DNA of 64,000 bases from assembly GCF_048569485.1 (NCBI RefSeq), contig NC_134353.1, positions 708,798,430-708,862,429 of the forward strand. Direction: 5' to 3'. This document shows, piece after piece, positions 22,441 to 33,705 of this stretch (the first letter of the stretch is position 1; every line of letters begins with the position of its first letter). The DNA is from Anomaloglossus baeobatrachus. Its lineage: Eukaryota; Chordata; Amphibia; Anura; Aromobatidae. Both the position numbers and the translations under genes were made by a program. The notes beneath the pieces were generated by a model, which saw only the letters and a list, made by a program, of their open reading frames with translations, did not search any database and had not been told where the DNA came from.

Positions 22441-23240
22441 GAAATGTGCAAAGATGGGGAGAAACGTGCAAAGAGGGAGAGAAACATGCAAGGATGGGTT
22501 AAACACGCAAGGATGGGGGGAACATGGCTGCAAGGATGGGGGGAAACATGCCAGGATGGGGTACATTTAGCAGGAAGGGGTACATTTACCAGGATGGGGG
22601 ATACATTTACCAGGATGGGGGGAAACATGCCAGGATGGGGTACATGAACATGCCAGGATGAGGAAAAATGCCAGGATGGGGAACATTTAGCAGGAAGGGT
22701 GACATTTACCAGGATGGGGTACATTTACCAGGATAAGGGAACATGCCTGGATGAGGTACATTTACCAGGATGGGGTCATTTAACAGCATGGGGGACCATG
22801 CCAGGATGGGGTACATTTACCAGGATGGGGGATACATTTACCAGGATGGGGGGAAACATGCCAGGATGGGGTACATGAACATGCCAGGATGAGGAAAAAT
22901 GCCAGGATGGGGAACATTTAGCAGGAAGGGTGACATTTATCAGGATGGGGTACGTTTACAAGGATGGGGTACGTTTACCAGGAAAGGGGACATTTACCAG
23001 GATAAGGGAACATGCCTGGATGAGGTACATTTACCAGGATGCGGTACATTTAAAAGGATGGGGAACATTTACCAGGATGGGGAACATTTACCAGGAATGG
23101 GGAACATTTACCAGGATGGGGAATATGCCGGGATGGGGTACATTTACCAGGATGGGGCCATGATGGGGACAAATATACCAGAATGTAGGAAATATATATC
23201 AGGATGGGGGACATGTTTACCAAAAAGTGGCCAGGAAGGG
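22440..23240. repeat. ~19-bp minisatellite (CAGGATGGGG type)
   Basis: Tandem variants of CAGGATGGGGTACATTTAC and shorter derivatives, about 40 copies, in the right half of the hAT element. A longer block recurs inside the array (about 22560-22720 and 22800-22945), so higher-order duplication has taken place. Confidence 0.93.
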
Positions 23241-23617
23241 GGACAGAACTACACAATGAAGGGGGGGGGGGAGCAACTCGTACGTCTTTATGGGATTTCA
23301 GGATGTTCAGACTTTGAAATGTAGATGTGGATTACAGGGTGAAATCTGATTGCATTCCAGGCTAAAATCTCTGTCTAATATGCTGCAATTTTTTCCAGAA
23401 ACATCAATCCAACTGCTGTGTCTGGAAAGGGCTCAGCTTCAATGTGTGGTAAGCATGCACGAGCGTGATGCCCCCTGCTGAAGAGAAGACGGCAAAGGTA
23501 AGGTTAAAATCAACTATTTACATAATAGGATTGGTTGGCACTTCGGAAAAAAAAATGGGTTTAGGGCTACAGTTTGGGCACTCGGCCTGTGAAAGGTTTG
23601 CCATGACTGCACTAGGG

Positions 23618-25090
23618 CATATTTATCAAGCTAAATTAACAAGAATTAATTTCTTGAAAAAAAAAAACTTTTATGAAGGCACCATATTCATTATTTGCTC
23701 TAGATGCTTTTTCTTTCTCCTTGTGCAAGAAGGGGCTTAGTCTCACTGAAAAGGGATTTGATTTGTTGTAAAGGAGCATGGCCTAATATGAGACACTGTG
23801 GGCCAAATTATGCTAGTATGTGACAAAATATGTTAGTACAAATTTCTTACATAAAGTAAGCCATTTAATCGATGGTATATACTTGACCAGAGAATCTTAA
23901 TATATGACGGATTTATCAAACAGCGTGAATCACTCTGATTAATCTGGTGTATACACTATAGGCCTGTTTCAGACGTCAGTGAGTCTGGGACATATGTGTT
24001 TTTTTTATACGTACAACAATCACTGACATACGCAGACCCATTATAATCAATGGGTCTGCGCACACAGTGATTTTTCACTGACCGTGTCTCCTTGCGGCGT
24101 ACACACGTGTCTGTGATTCCGCATGGAGACATGTCCGTTTTTTTTCTGGCATCACTGATGTCCCATAGACCACACTATGGTGTGATCCGTGAAACACGTA
24201 CTAGTAAAAAACGTACATTTAAAATAATAAACATTTTCAACTCCCCTTTCCAGTGACGCTCTGTGCAGGCTGTGCTCTCTGCAGCTTCCTGGCCGGCTCA
24301 TGAATATTCATGAATGCAGTCAGTGCCGACCCGGAAGCAGCTGCAGAGAGAGGTGGGTGGACTCTACAGCACTGGAGACATTCCACCCCCTGCTGTAATT
24401 GTCACCTCACAATCAATGCACAATTTCTACTGAGAGTCTGGTGTGAGCGGCGATAGCTCCCAGCTCTGCTACACTCAATTCTGAGATAAAGTCAGAATTG
24501 CTGCACACGGTAATCTGACATAAACATGATAAGTTTCAGAATCTCTTTGCCTACAACATGCTGTTCTTAGATGAAGTAGCAAAAACCTGCTGACAGATTC
24601 CCTTTAAACTGACATTTACATGGAACCATTGATTTGAATGAGCAATTTTTATGCATTTAAGTGTAAATTAGCGATGTGTAAAGCCCACCATACATAATAA
24701 ATAGCTGTTGGGTGAACGATGGTTTAACATATTGTTCGTCTGACAGCTATCGCCTCTGATTCCTCCCACACACAGGAGCACTTTCTTAGCCAAGCACTCT
24801 TATGTTCTCTATGAGAAAGCCACTGTCAAACTCCTTTGGTGTCAACTTATTCCGGCGAGAACAAAAGGATCGGCTTTCCAAAACTGGACATACAAGATCC
24901 TTCCCCCAAACACCATCTGTCAGGGTAAGAGTCAGCATCCCTCCATAGACATACTGTCGGCTGGTTTTGATAACATCAGTCTATTGTGTGTGGGGGCCCA
25001 AAAGGATTAGACAGTATTGATAAATATGCTCTATTATGCTTCGGTGGTATCTGACTGCTGTTTTAGATCTATTAAAGGAATTATTTTTCG
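23618..25090. other. End of the GSC2 intron with repeat fragments
   Basis: A segment at about 23960-24230 has the look of a one-ended PIF-type MITE (GGCCTGTTTCAGACGTCAGTG, then CGTAC/ACACGTG motifs). The segment 24360-24603 ends GACAGATTCCCT-TTAA, the right end of a T2-type element also seen at 60004, but its left end is not found. No coding frame is supported before exon 3. Confidence 0.45.
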
Positions 25091-25098
25091 TTGCACAG

Positions 25099-25197
25099 GT
25101 ATGGTTTAAAAACAGAAGAGCTAAGTGGAGAAGGCAAAAGAGAATCACTGCATCCATCATCATCCTCCAAGGAAGCAAGAACAGAGATGACTCCTGA
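25099..25197 (+). CDS. GSC2: Goosecoid homeobox 2, last coding exon (exon 3)
   Basis: After a TTGCACAG acceptor the exon opens with VWFKNRRAKWRRQKR, which is homeodomain helix 3 from residue 47 on, with Lys50 and Asn51. It then has a short tail, ITASIIILQGSKNRDDS, and a TGA at 25195-25197. The tail is about as long as that of mammalian GSC2 and much shorter than that of GSC. The donor at 9016 and this acceptor are both phase 0, and the intron at homeodomain position 46/47 is the one shared by paired-class genes. The TGA lies inside the target duplication of a hAT MITE that begins two bases later, so the 3' UTR starts with transposon sequence. Confidence 0.93.
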   Translation, partial: VWFKNRRAKWRRQKRITASIIILQGSKNRDDS

Positions 25198-25198
25198 T

Positions 25199-25537
25199 TA
25201 GTGTTGAGCGGACCCGGATCGGCAAAATCCGGATCCGCACGGTTTGAGCGGCAGATCCGAGTCAGACCCGGACGCGGGATTCCGGGTGCACGATCCGGAT
25301 CCGTTTTATTTTTTTCCTCTCTCTCTCTCTCTCCCCTCTCTCTCCTCTCTCTCTCCTCTCTCTCTCCTCTCTCTCTCCTCTCTCTCTCTCCTCTCTCTCT
25401 CCTCTCTCTCTCCTCTCGTCCCGGATTCCACTTCCCATTGACATATATGGTGCCGAATTCCGCATCGGATCCGGACTTCTTTATCAACCCGCCGCGGATC
25501 CGCCTGACCCGGATTATTCACAGTCCGCTCAACTCTA
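25199..25537. mobile_element. hAT MITE inserted at the GSC2 stop codon
   Basis: The ends TAGTGTTGAGCGGA and TCCGCTCAACTCTA are 14-bp inverted repeats with one mismatch. The 8-bp duplication CTCCTGAT lies at 25191-25198 and 25538-25545. Its bases TGA are the GSC2 stop codon, so the stop is kept and a second copy follows the element. The centre holds a (CT)n tract (about 25316-25415). Inverted GGATCCGGA-like motifs lie on both sides. Confidence 0.93.
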
Positions 25538-25545
25538 CTCCTGAT

Positions 25546-26887
25546 AACAGCTGATGAGAATAAAAATTATCAATAACAGGAACAAATACAAAATCCTTAC
25601 ATTTTCTCCCTATTACTATTAGAAATGCCAGGACTCACAGGCCTTGGTCAGGGTTGCTTTGCATCAGTAGCAATATTTTGTCCAGATTCCGTGTTTAGTT
25701 TTACAATGAATACAATTGTGTTACTATTAAATAAAAACTTAGTGAGAGTTATGAGGCTGGTAAATATTCAGTTTTTATCAAAATTGCAAATAAGATCATA
25801 CCGATTTTAGGCTGTATTCACATCTGTGTCAGAGCCCCTAGAGCTCATTCCATCACCTTTAACAGCAAAAATAGTGCTGCATACAGGGACGAGGAAAATT
25901 CAGCCCTGGCATTTAAAAACACACAGGTCCATGCGAGCTCTGTCCCCATTCCCAAATTGGGGTCTCCATTAATTATATTATCCAACCTGTTGAAATATAT
26001 TCACAGTAATACTATATATAAGATCTAATAATAATATTGCAATATAACAGACAATTACTACTAGACCATAACCAAATATTATCAGCATATACAGTAGTGA
26101 TAACACCACCACACTAATCATTAAATATTTTATACAACACCTGTTTGTCCCCAATAATAACCCTTTTATTCACCTCCGATCTCCCAGGGATCTCGTGACT
26201 TTGATGTGTCACGCAATCCCTATGGTCAATCAGCTCTGGCATCGCTCTCCTCGCCTTTGGACAAATCACATACATCTCGGTGTAAGTGAGAGAACAGTAA
26301 CTCTTGCTTCTACCAGATGTATGTGGTTTGGCCGAAGGTGATGAAAGTGAAGCCAGCGCTGATTGGCTGCAGGGATCATGTAACATTGTTATCCCCAAGA
26401 GAACAAGTGCTGACACCACTGGAATTGCATCAGCATTGGTGGTGAGTATGTGTTATTATGTTACCAAGGGGTAAGCATAGAAATTGAAAAGGGGCTGTTC
26501 GAGTAGTGGGTAACCCCTTTAACCAAAACCTTTGTATTTGGACTATCAGCCCCACACATTGATCATATAATGGTAATATAAGTTTTGCACCAGTGCTCTG
26601 CAGACCATATATGTGAATACTGTACTGGCTCTCACAAGTGATGTCCTCGCTGATCATAGTCATTCATTTTACCTTTTCTTTTACATTTGGCCTAGACTGC
26701 CATGACTATTTCTTTTATCCATAACTCGTTCTTATGTAGAGTGCCACAGGGTTGTAGTTGTGGGCGACCAGCTGCAAAGCGCCTTGGCACTCTACATAGA
26801 AATCATGTCTCTGCTTACTGTATAGTATGTGCTATTCTGCATGGCGTGCATTTTATTTACTGTTGAACTACAGGTCTCTGCTGACTC
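25546..26887. other. GSC2 3' flank, no gene recognised
   Basis: No poly-A signal can be tied to GSC2 with confidence; AATAAA-like strings occur (for example near 25559 and 25729). At 26500-26522 GGGTAACCCCT-TTAA looks like the right end of a TTAA-type element without a visible left end. Otherwise AT-rich non-coding DNA. Confidence 0.45.
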
Positions 26888-26890
26888 TAA

Positions 26891-27447
26891 AGGGTGCTTT
26901 ACACGCTGCGACATCGCTAACGATATATCATCGGGGTCACGTCGTTAGTGACGCACATTCGGCGTCCTTAGCAACATCGCAGCGTGTGACACCTAGGAGC
27001 GATGATCAACGATTGCAAAAACGTAAAAAATCGTTGATCGCTGACACGGCGCTCCTTTTCATAATATCGTTGGTGGTGCATGCCGCTGGTTGTTCATCGT
27101 TCCTGCGGCATCACACATCGCTATGTGTGACACCGCAGGAACGACGAACATCTCCTTATCTCCACCGGTAATGAGGAAGGAAGGAGGTGGGCGGGATATT
27201 CCAAGCGCTCATCTCCGCCCCTCCGCTTCTACTGGACGGCTGCCGTGAGACGTCACTGTGACGCCGCACGAACCGCCCGCTTAGAAAGGAGGCGGTTCGC
27301 CAGCCACAGCGACGTCGCAGGGAAGGTAAGTCCGTGTGACGGGTGTAAGCAATGTTGTGTGCCACGGGCAAATCGCTCTACAACCGACGGGGGCGGGTAC
27401 GCTCCCTAGCGATCTCGCTAGCAAGATCACAGTGTGTAAAGTGCCCT
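26891..27447. mobile_element. PIF/Harbinger-type MITE ('GCTTTACACGC' family), copy 2
   Basis: The left end AGGGTGCTTTACACGCTGCG faces AGGGCACTTTACACACTGTG on the complement. TAA lies before it (26888-26890) and again at 27447-27449, where it is shared with the next MITE. The inner part is GC-rich and partly palindromic (GGAACGATGAACA / TGTTCGTCGTTCC-like blocks). Confidence 0.88.
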
Positions 27448-27601
27448 AAAGGGTACTTTCACACTTGCGTCATTTGGCATCCATCATAATGAGTTGTGTG
27501 ACGCATGTGACGGATGCGTTGTAAATAGTGTGATAATAAAGGCAACGGATTCCTGTGAAATAATGCGTTGTATTAGTTTTTTTTTAACTGAGAGAGAGAG
27601 A

Positions 27602-27945
27602 GAGCCCATCATCACTGCACACCCCGTCACTACCGCCCCCATCATCACCGTACACACCGTCACTACCGCACCCATCATTACCGCACACACGCAGGCACTA
27701 CCGCCCCCATCATCACTGCACACACCCCGGCACTACAGCACCCATCATCACCGCACACACCCCAGCACTACTGCACCATCATCACCGCACACACCCCGAT
27801 ACTACCGCACCCATCATCACCACACACACCCCGGCACTATCGCACCCATCATCACCGCACACATCCCGGCACTACCGCACCCATCATCACCGCACACCCC
27901 CCGGCACTACCGCCCCCATCATCCCTGCATACACCGGCACTACCT
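27602..27945. repeat. ~35-bp minisatellite
   Basis: About ten copies of a unit like CCCATCATCACCGCACACAC followed by CCCGGCACTACCGCA. Copies are similar, with short deletions. The open frames through it are repeat artefacts. Confidence 0.93.
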
Positions 27946-27954
27946 CAGTGACAT

Positions 27955-28840
27955 CCCCGCTGACAGCGCGATTCACTTCAGTTGCTGTGTGGAGCTGACA
28001 GAGAGTGGTCATGGTCTGTGGCCGCTCCTGTCAGCTTCATGTAGCAGAGCTGGATGCCTCGTGGGACCTCTGTGGATTTTGTCGGACCTGGAGGGGTATT
28101 TGGGGATTTTAATAAAGTTGTGTATTTTTGTCTTTTATTTCAAATAAAGGATTTTTTCAAGTGTATGTGTTTATTTACTTTCGCTTAGAGATTAATCATG
28201 ATAGGATGTCTCATAGATGCCTGCCATGATTAACCTAGGACTTACTGGCAGCTATGGGCCGCCATTAACTACTTATTACCCCGAATGCCACCACACCAGG
28301 GCAATTCGGGATGAGTCGGGTAGAGTCCCGAGACTGTCGCATCTAATGGATGCGGCAATTCTGGGCGGCTGCTGGCTGATATTTTTAGGCTGAGGGTCTC
28401 CCCATAATGTGGGGCTCCCCATCCTGAGAATACCAGCCTTCAGCCATGTGGCTTTACCTTGGCTGGTATAAAAATTGGGGGGGGACCGCACGCCGGTTTT
28501 TTTTTATTATTTATTTATTTATTGTACTGCACGATATAGACCTGCCCACCGGCGGCTGTGATTGGTTGCAGTGAGACAGCTGTCACTCAGCGTGGGGGCA
28601 TGTCTGACTGCAACCAATCATAGGCTCCGGTGGGCGGGGGAATCAGGGAATATGAGATGGAATAATGAGCGGCCGGCATTTTCAAAAGAGGATAAGCTGC
28701 CAGAGCAGTTTGACAGCCGTGCAGCACCGCACCCATGATCGGTGAGTATGAGAGAGGGGGTGAGAGGGAGAGACAGACAGACAGAGAGGGATAGAGAGAC
28801 CGGGAGTGATTTTAAACGATTTAGATCATTCTTCTGGACA
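27955..28840 (+). repeat. Shared internal cassette C, copy 1
   Basis: The order is: a TCAGTTGCTG...GAGCTGACAG block, AATAAAGGATTTTTT, a GATTAATCATG/CATGATTAA palindrome, GCGGCAATTCTGGGCGGCTG, GGTATAAAAATTGGGGGGG, a CCAATCA/TGATTGG-bearing inverted pair, and GGTGAGTATGAGAGAG at the end. The same order occurs at 44665-45500, inverted at 43840-44660, and at 55290-56710. It is not coding. Confidence 0.85.
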
Positions 28841-29504
28841 TGCTGAGCATGCTCAGTAGAACGTGACGGAATACATCAGCGGATTCCGCCGCATAGCGGC
28901 GGAATCCGCCACCATAGACAATCATTAGACACCTTGACGGATTCTAACGGAATCCGTCAAGATGCGTTGTTTTAACGTCACAAAAAACGCTACATGCAGC
29001 GTTCCATCTGCCTGGTGCTGCGTCAAAATAACGACTCAGCGGCGGCCAGCGGATACAACGCAGACACTTGCGTCACAGTGCGTCGCCAATAAAAGTCTAT
29101 GGAGAGTAGCGCAGTCCGGTAATGGACTGTGCTATTTTCCATAGCGGTGGATTGCGCTAAACGCAAGTGTGAAAGCACCCTTAGTCTTCAGTTTCAGAAG
29201 CCTCCCCACGTGAACCAGGGGACACCCAGTTCCTTTCCAAACAAAGAAGTTTACATGTTTACTTAAGGCCTAAAACACACTTCCGCAAAAAAAAGTACGT
29301 GTCTTACGGTCCGTTTTTTGGGTCCGTGTTCCGTTTTTTAGGGGCGTTTCTCCAGTACGTATGGCAACCATGTGATAGCGCATGTGAGCCGTGTGTGCGT
29401 GTGGAATGTCCGTATTGACATAAAATACGTACGTGTGCAGTCCGTGTGCCGTCCGTTTTTTCAGATCCGTATTTTCACACAAATAACCTTGTTAGCCCAT
29501 CATA

Positions 29505-31648
29505 GGCTATGTGCGCACACTGCGTTTTTTTGACGCTGCGTTTTTGTGCGTTTTTGGCCGCTAAAAACGCACAAAAACGCACCTGCGTCGAAAAAATGTG
29601 GCAAAAAACGCACGCGTTTTGCTGCGATTTGGTGCGTTTTTTTGCTGCGTTTTGCTGCGTTTTTGCTTACTGCGTCCTTATGCGTTTTTTATCAGTGAAC
29701 AAAAAAAAAAGGTCTGATGTCATTTCCTTCTTCAATGTGTTCTTCATTCTCCACTAGTGTATGCAGAAGAGCAGACAGCTGCAGAACTACAAGGCTCAGC
29801 ATACTCCATCCAATAGTGTATGCAGGAGAGCAGACAGCAGCTGCAGAACTACAAGGCTCAGCATGCTCCATCCAGGACTGTATGCTTGAGGGAGAGTCAG
29901 GGGGAGCAGACCTACAAGGCTCAGCATCCTCCATCCAATAGTGTAGGCAGGAGAGCAGACAATAGCTGTCGAACTACAAGGCTCAGCATGCATCCTCCTT
30001 CCAGGATTGTATGCAGGATTTCTTTGCCCCCCCAAACAAAAAAAATGACGTGGGCTTCGCCATATTTTTGTATGCTAGCCGGGTACAGCAGGCAGGTACG
30101 GGCTGCCCCCAACCCCCAGCTGCCTATTTGTACCCGGCTGGGAACCAAAAATATAGGGAAGCCCTTTTTTTATAAATTATTTCATGAATTTCATGAAATA
30201 ATTTAAAAAAAAAATGACGTGAGCTTCGCCCAATTTTTGAGTCCAGCCGGGTACAACTAGGCAGCTGGGGATTGGAATCCACAGTGCAGGGTGCCCATGC
30301 TTTCTGGGCACCCCCGCTGTGAATTGCAGTCCCGCAGCCACCCCAGAAAATGGCGCTTTCATAGAAGCGCCATCTTCTGGCGCTGTATCCAACTCTTCCA
30401 GCTGCCCTGAAGCCGGGTGGCTCGCCGGGTAATAATGGGGTTAGGGCTAGCTGTATAGCTGGCCCTAAGCCCGAAATTCATGGTGTCACGCCAATATTAG
30501 ACATGGCCACCATGAATTTCTAGTAAAGATAAAAAAAAACACAACACACAGAAAAATATTTTTATTAGAAATAAAACACAATTAGTGACTCCATCTTTAT
30601 TGAAATAAAGAACCCCCCCTCCGCAGTAATCCTGGGTCAAGGGTCCCGCGCCGTTCAATCCGGATCCAATATCATCTGATCGGTTTGCTGGAAGGCAAAG
30701 CGATCAGATGATGTGTCAGGATCAAGTGCCTGAATCCCATCACACATCAGCTGATTGTATAAAAGCCGTTTAAACAATCAGCTGATGCATCGGTGCAAAA
30801 AAAAAAAAAAAAAAATAATAATACTTACTTATGTGCTGATTACCGGCAGCTCCTGGAGCGATGGGGCGGGAGTCTGATCCTGTCCGATCGCTGCAGCAGC
30901 TGCCGGTAATCAGGGATGAAGTCTCCTGACGCATCCGCTGATACCGGCCGGGCGCCCGCGTCACCGCAATACTTACGATCACCTGATGCGTCAGGTGACT
31001 GCATCAGGTGATCCATCGCCAGGTCCTGCATCCATCTGAGGTTTCCCGGCCGTCTGCACACAGCCGGAGCGGGGGTGGCGATACCGTGAGAGGAGATGGG
31101 AGCGGGCATGGCACCGGGAGGCTGCAGACAGGTGAGTATAACTTTTTTTTTTTTTCTACTGTTAACTTTTGTTTTCGCAGCCGCTTCCACCTCCCGCCCA
31201 GACATGGCGCCGCACCGCAGCATACATGCCCAGGACGGGAGGTGGACGCGGCGGTGACGGTACCGGGAGGATTCACGCTTCTGTATATACTGACAGAAGG
31301 AATCCTCTTCCTGTACACGTCACTTTACTACCCACGTCCTGCGTTTATAGCTGCGTTTTTGGTCTTAGAAACGCACCAAAACGCAACTATTTGCGTTTCT
31401 CATTGCGTCTTTCAACATCCCATTGAACTCAATGGATGAAAAGCGCAGTGAAAAACGCGGGAATAATTGACATGCTGCGTTTTTGTGGCACCACAAAAAC
31501 GCAGCTGAAAAAAAACAGATGTGTGCGGACAGCAAAAATGAAAACTCATAGACTTTGCTGGGGAAGCAAAGTCCTGCAGTTTTGAGGCCAAAAACGCACC
31601 TGAAAACGTGCAAAAACGCCGCGAAAAACGCACTGTGCGCACATAGCC
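29505..31648. mobile_element. PIF-type MITE ('GGCTATGTGCGCAC' family) nested in Harbinger
   Basis: The left end GGCTATGTGCGCACACTGCG is matched by the complement of CGCACTGTGCGCACATAGCC. ATA flanks both sides (29502-29504, 31649-31651). The inner part holds short repeats near 29750-30010 (CTACAAGGCTCAGCAT recurs about four times at a ~65-bp spacing) and a cassette related to B (about 30030-30640). Inverted GATCAGATGAT and CACCTGATGCGTCAGGTGA blocks lie further right. Non-coding. Confidence 0.87.
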
Positions 31649-32630
31649 ATAATGTGCTCCTGGTGTGTTAAATTGGTCAATTAACTACCCAATTTGGTTA
31701 GTTTGCTTAAAAAACCTTTAAAAACATGGCTTCTGAGCTCATTCTCACATTATACACACTCCAAAATGTCTCTCTCCAATGAAGCAACCATGTATTTTCT
31801 CTGGTTGATATCTAGGAGATTTGGGGTTAGGCGACATATGATTGAAGAAGAGCCACCACTGGAAAGAAGGATGTGGATTCACCCCCTTGTGAAGCTCAGG
31901 AAAACACATGGGCATTTTAATATTCTCTATGGCGAAATGCGGAAATTTCCACCAAAATTCCAAGCCTACTGCCATCTCACCATGAATTCATTTGACAACA
32001 TCCTTGGCCTTGTGTACCATCGTTTGAAGCATCAGGACACCTGTATGCGCCTCAGCATCTCCCCTGAGGAACGACTGTTGGTGACTTTACGGTAGGTGTT
32101 GTCATGCATACTCATGCTTTATCTGTTATTTTGAAATACATGTTAAATCTCAAAGGCATCATTTTGTAGAAATTATGTAATTTTAAATTTAGGTATTTGT
32201 TTTGCTGAAAATTTATATAGATCACATAACCTCATTGTAATCTTAAAATATGATCTGAGTGCTCACATCTACCATTCTATCTCTACCAAAATTAAAGAAA
32301 CAAGAATCATAAATCAAACAATCTTGTTTATTAAACAGAAAAGTAATTATTTTTCCAATATGGAAAGTAAATATCAACACATATGTTTTTCCAACAAAAG
32401 CAATAAAATAATAGTCATACACAGTATCTCGCCAGTCATTGGATGACACAAATATTTGTTTTGAAAAACAACTTTCATGAATAGTCAAAGTAATGTCATG
32501 TTTTTTTTCTATTTCAGTTACCTTGCAACTGGGCAATCCATCAGCAGTCTACATTTCGAATTCTTATTGGGAAGGTCCACAATTGGCAAGATTATCCTGC
32601 ATACCTGCACTGTGCTTTGGGAGACCCTTA

Positions 32631-33705
32631 AGGTCCAGTCACACTAAGCAACTTACCAGCGATCCCAACAACGATAGGGATCGCTGGTAAGTTGCTAGGA
32701 GGTTGCTGGTGAGATGTCACACTGCGACGCTCCAGCGATCCCACCAGCAACCTGACCTGGCAGGGATCGCTGGAGCGTCGCTACACAAGTTGCTGGTGAG
32801 CTCACCAGCAACCAGTGACAAGCCCCCAGCGCCGCGTGGAAGATGCTGCGCTTGGTAACTAAGGTAAATATCGGGTAACCAACCCGATATTTACCTTGGT
32901 TACCACCGCACGGAGCTACACGTGCAGAGAGCAGGGAGCAGCGCACACTGAGCGCTGGCTCCCTGCTCTCCTAGTTACAGCACACATCGGGTTAATTACC
33001 CGATGTGTGCTGCAGCTAAATGTGCACAGAGCAGGGAGCAGCGCACAATGCTTAGCGCTGGCTCCTTGCTCTCCTAGTTACAGCACACATCGGGTTAATT
33101 AACCCGATGTGTGCTGCAGCTAAATGTGCACAGAGCAGGGAGCAGCGCACAATGCTTAGCGCTGGCTCCTTGCTCTCCTAGTTACAGCACACATCGGGTT
33201 AATTAACCCGATGTGTGCTGCAGCTAAATGTGCACAGAGCAGAGAGCAGCGCACAATGCTTAGCGCTGGCTCCCTGCTCTCCTAGCTACAGCACACATCG
33301 GGTTAATTAACCCGATGTGTGCTGCAGCTAAATGTGCACACAGCAGGAGCCGGCACTGACAGGGAGAGCGTCGGAGGCTGGTAACAAAGGTAAATATCAG
33401 GTAACCAAGGACAGGGCTTCTTGGTTACCCGATGTTTACATTGGTTACCAGCCTCCGCAGAAGCCGGCTCCTGCTGCCTGCACATTTAGTTGTTGCTGTC
33501 TCGCTGTCACACACAGCGATCTGTGCTTCACAGCGGGACAGCAACAACTAAAAAATGGCCCAGGACATTCAGCAACAACCAACGACCTCACAGCAGGGGC
33601 CAGGTTGTTGCTGGATGTCACACACAGCAACATCGCTAGCAACGTCACAAAAGTTGTTCGTTAGCAGCGATGTTGCTAGAGATGTTGCCTAGTGTGACGG
33701 GGCCT
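32631..33705. mobile_element. PIF/Harbinger-type MITE with satellite units, inside the transposase gene
   Basis: TTA lies at 32628-32630 and 33706-33708. The left end AGGTCCAGTCACACTAAGCA faces AGGCCCCGTCACACTAGGCA on the complement, then CAACTTACCAGCGA / CAACATCTCTAGC. It contains about four tandem ~105-bp units (32915-33345) related to those of the MITE at 13179. It is younger than the Harbinger copy it interrupts. Confidence 0.92.
32915..33345. repeat. ~105-bp satellite units inside a MITE
   Basis: Four tandem units share GTGCACAGAGCAGGGAGCAG, TTAGCGCTGGCTCC and a CATCGGGTTAATTAACCCGATG palindrome-like core. The units are almost identical to each other. Related units lie in the MITE at 13179-13923. 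Confidence 0.92.

Larger units (their letters stand above)
21266..23609. mobile_element. Non-autonomous hAT element with internal minisatellites
   Basis: The left end CAGTGATGGCGAACCT is matched by AGGTTTGCCATGACTG at the right end (complement with one mismatch). TACTAGGG (21258-21265) and CACTAGGG (23610-23617) form an 8-bp target duplication with one difference, the hAT signature. No transposase is present. Most of the 2.34 kb is two unrelated minisatellites. A GC-rich unique part (21290-21540) follows the left end. Confidence 0.9.
9016..25098 (+). other. GSC2: GSC2 intron inside the homeobox
   Basis: This 16,083-bp intron has a GT donor (9016) and an AG acceptor (25097-25098). GSC-family introns are normally a few hundred bases to a few kb. 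Here the length comes from transposon load: two PIF-type MITEs with internal repeats, a palindromic MITE, a Tc1 remnant, Penelope-like pieces, a BEL/Pao fossil and a hAT element with minisatellites, all described separately. Confidence 0.88.
27450..29181. mobile_element. Large PIF/Harbinger-type MITE ('TTTCACACTTGCG' family)
   Basis: The left end AGGGTACTTTCACACTTGCG is matched by the complement of CGCAAGTGTGAAAGCACCCT. The flanks are TAA (27447-27449) and TAG (29182-29184), a probable duplication with one change. It abuts the previous MITE. Inside are a ~35-bp minisatellite (27602-27945) and cassette C (27955-28840). No protein is encoded. Confidence 0.85.

Noticed and set aside
21397-22647. 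Six overlapping open frames of 300-390 codons on both strands
   Set aside because: They come from a minisatellite whose unit length is a multiple of three; the amino-acid repeats have no relation to known proteins.
25201-25554. Arg-Glu and Leu-Ser repeat proteins next to GSC2 exon 3
   Set aside because: They are translations of the (CT)n tract inside the hAT MITE.
27484-28147. 217-codon frame rich in Thr, His and Pro
   Set aside because: It reads through the 35-bp minisatellite and into cassette C, which is non-coding in its other copies.
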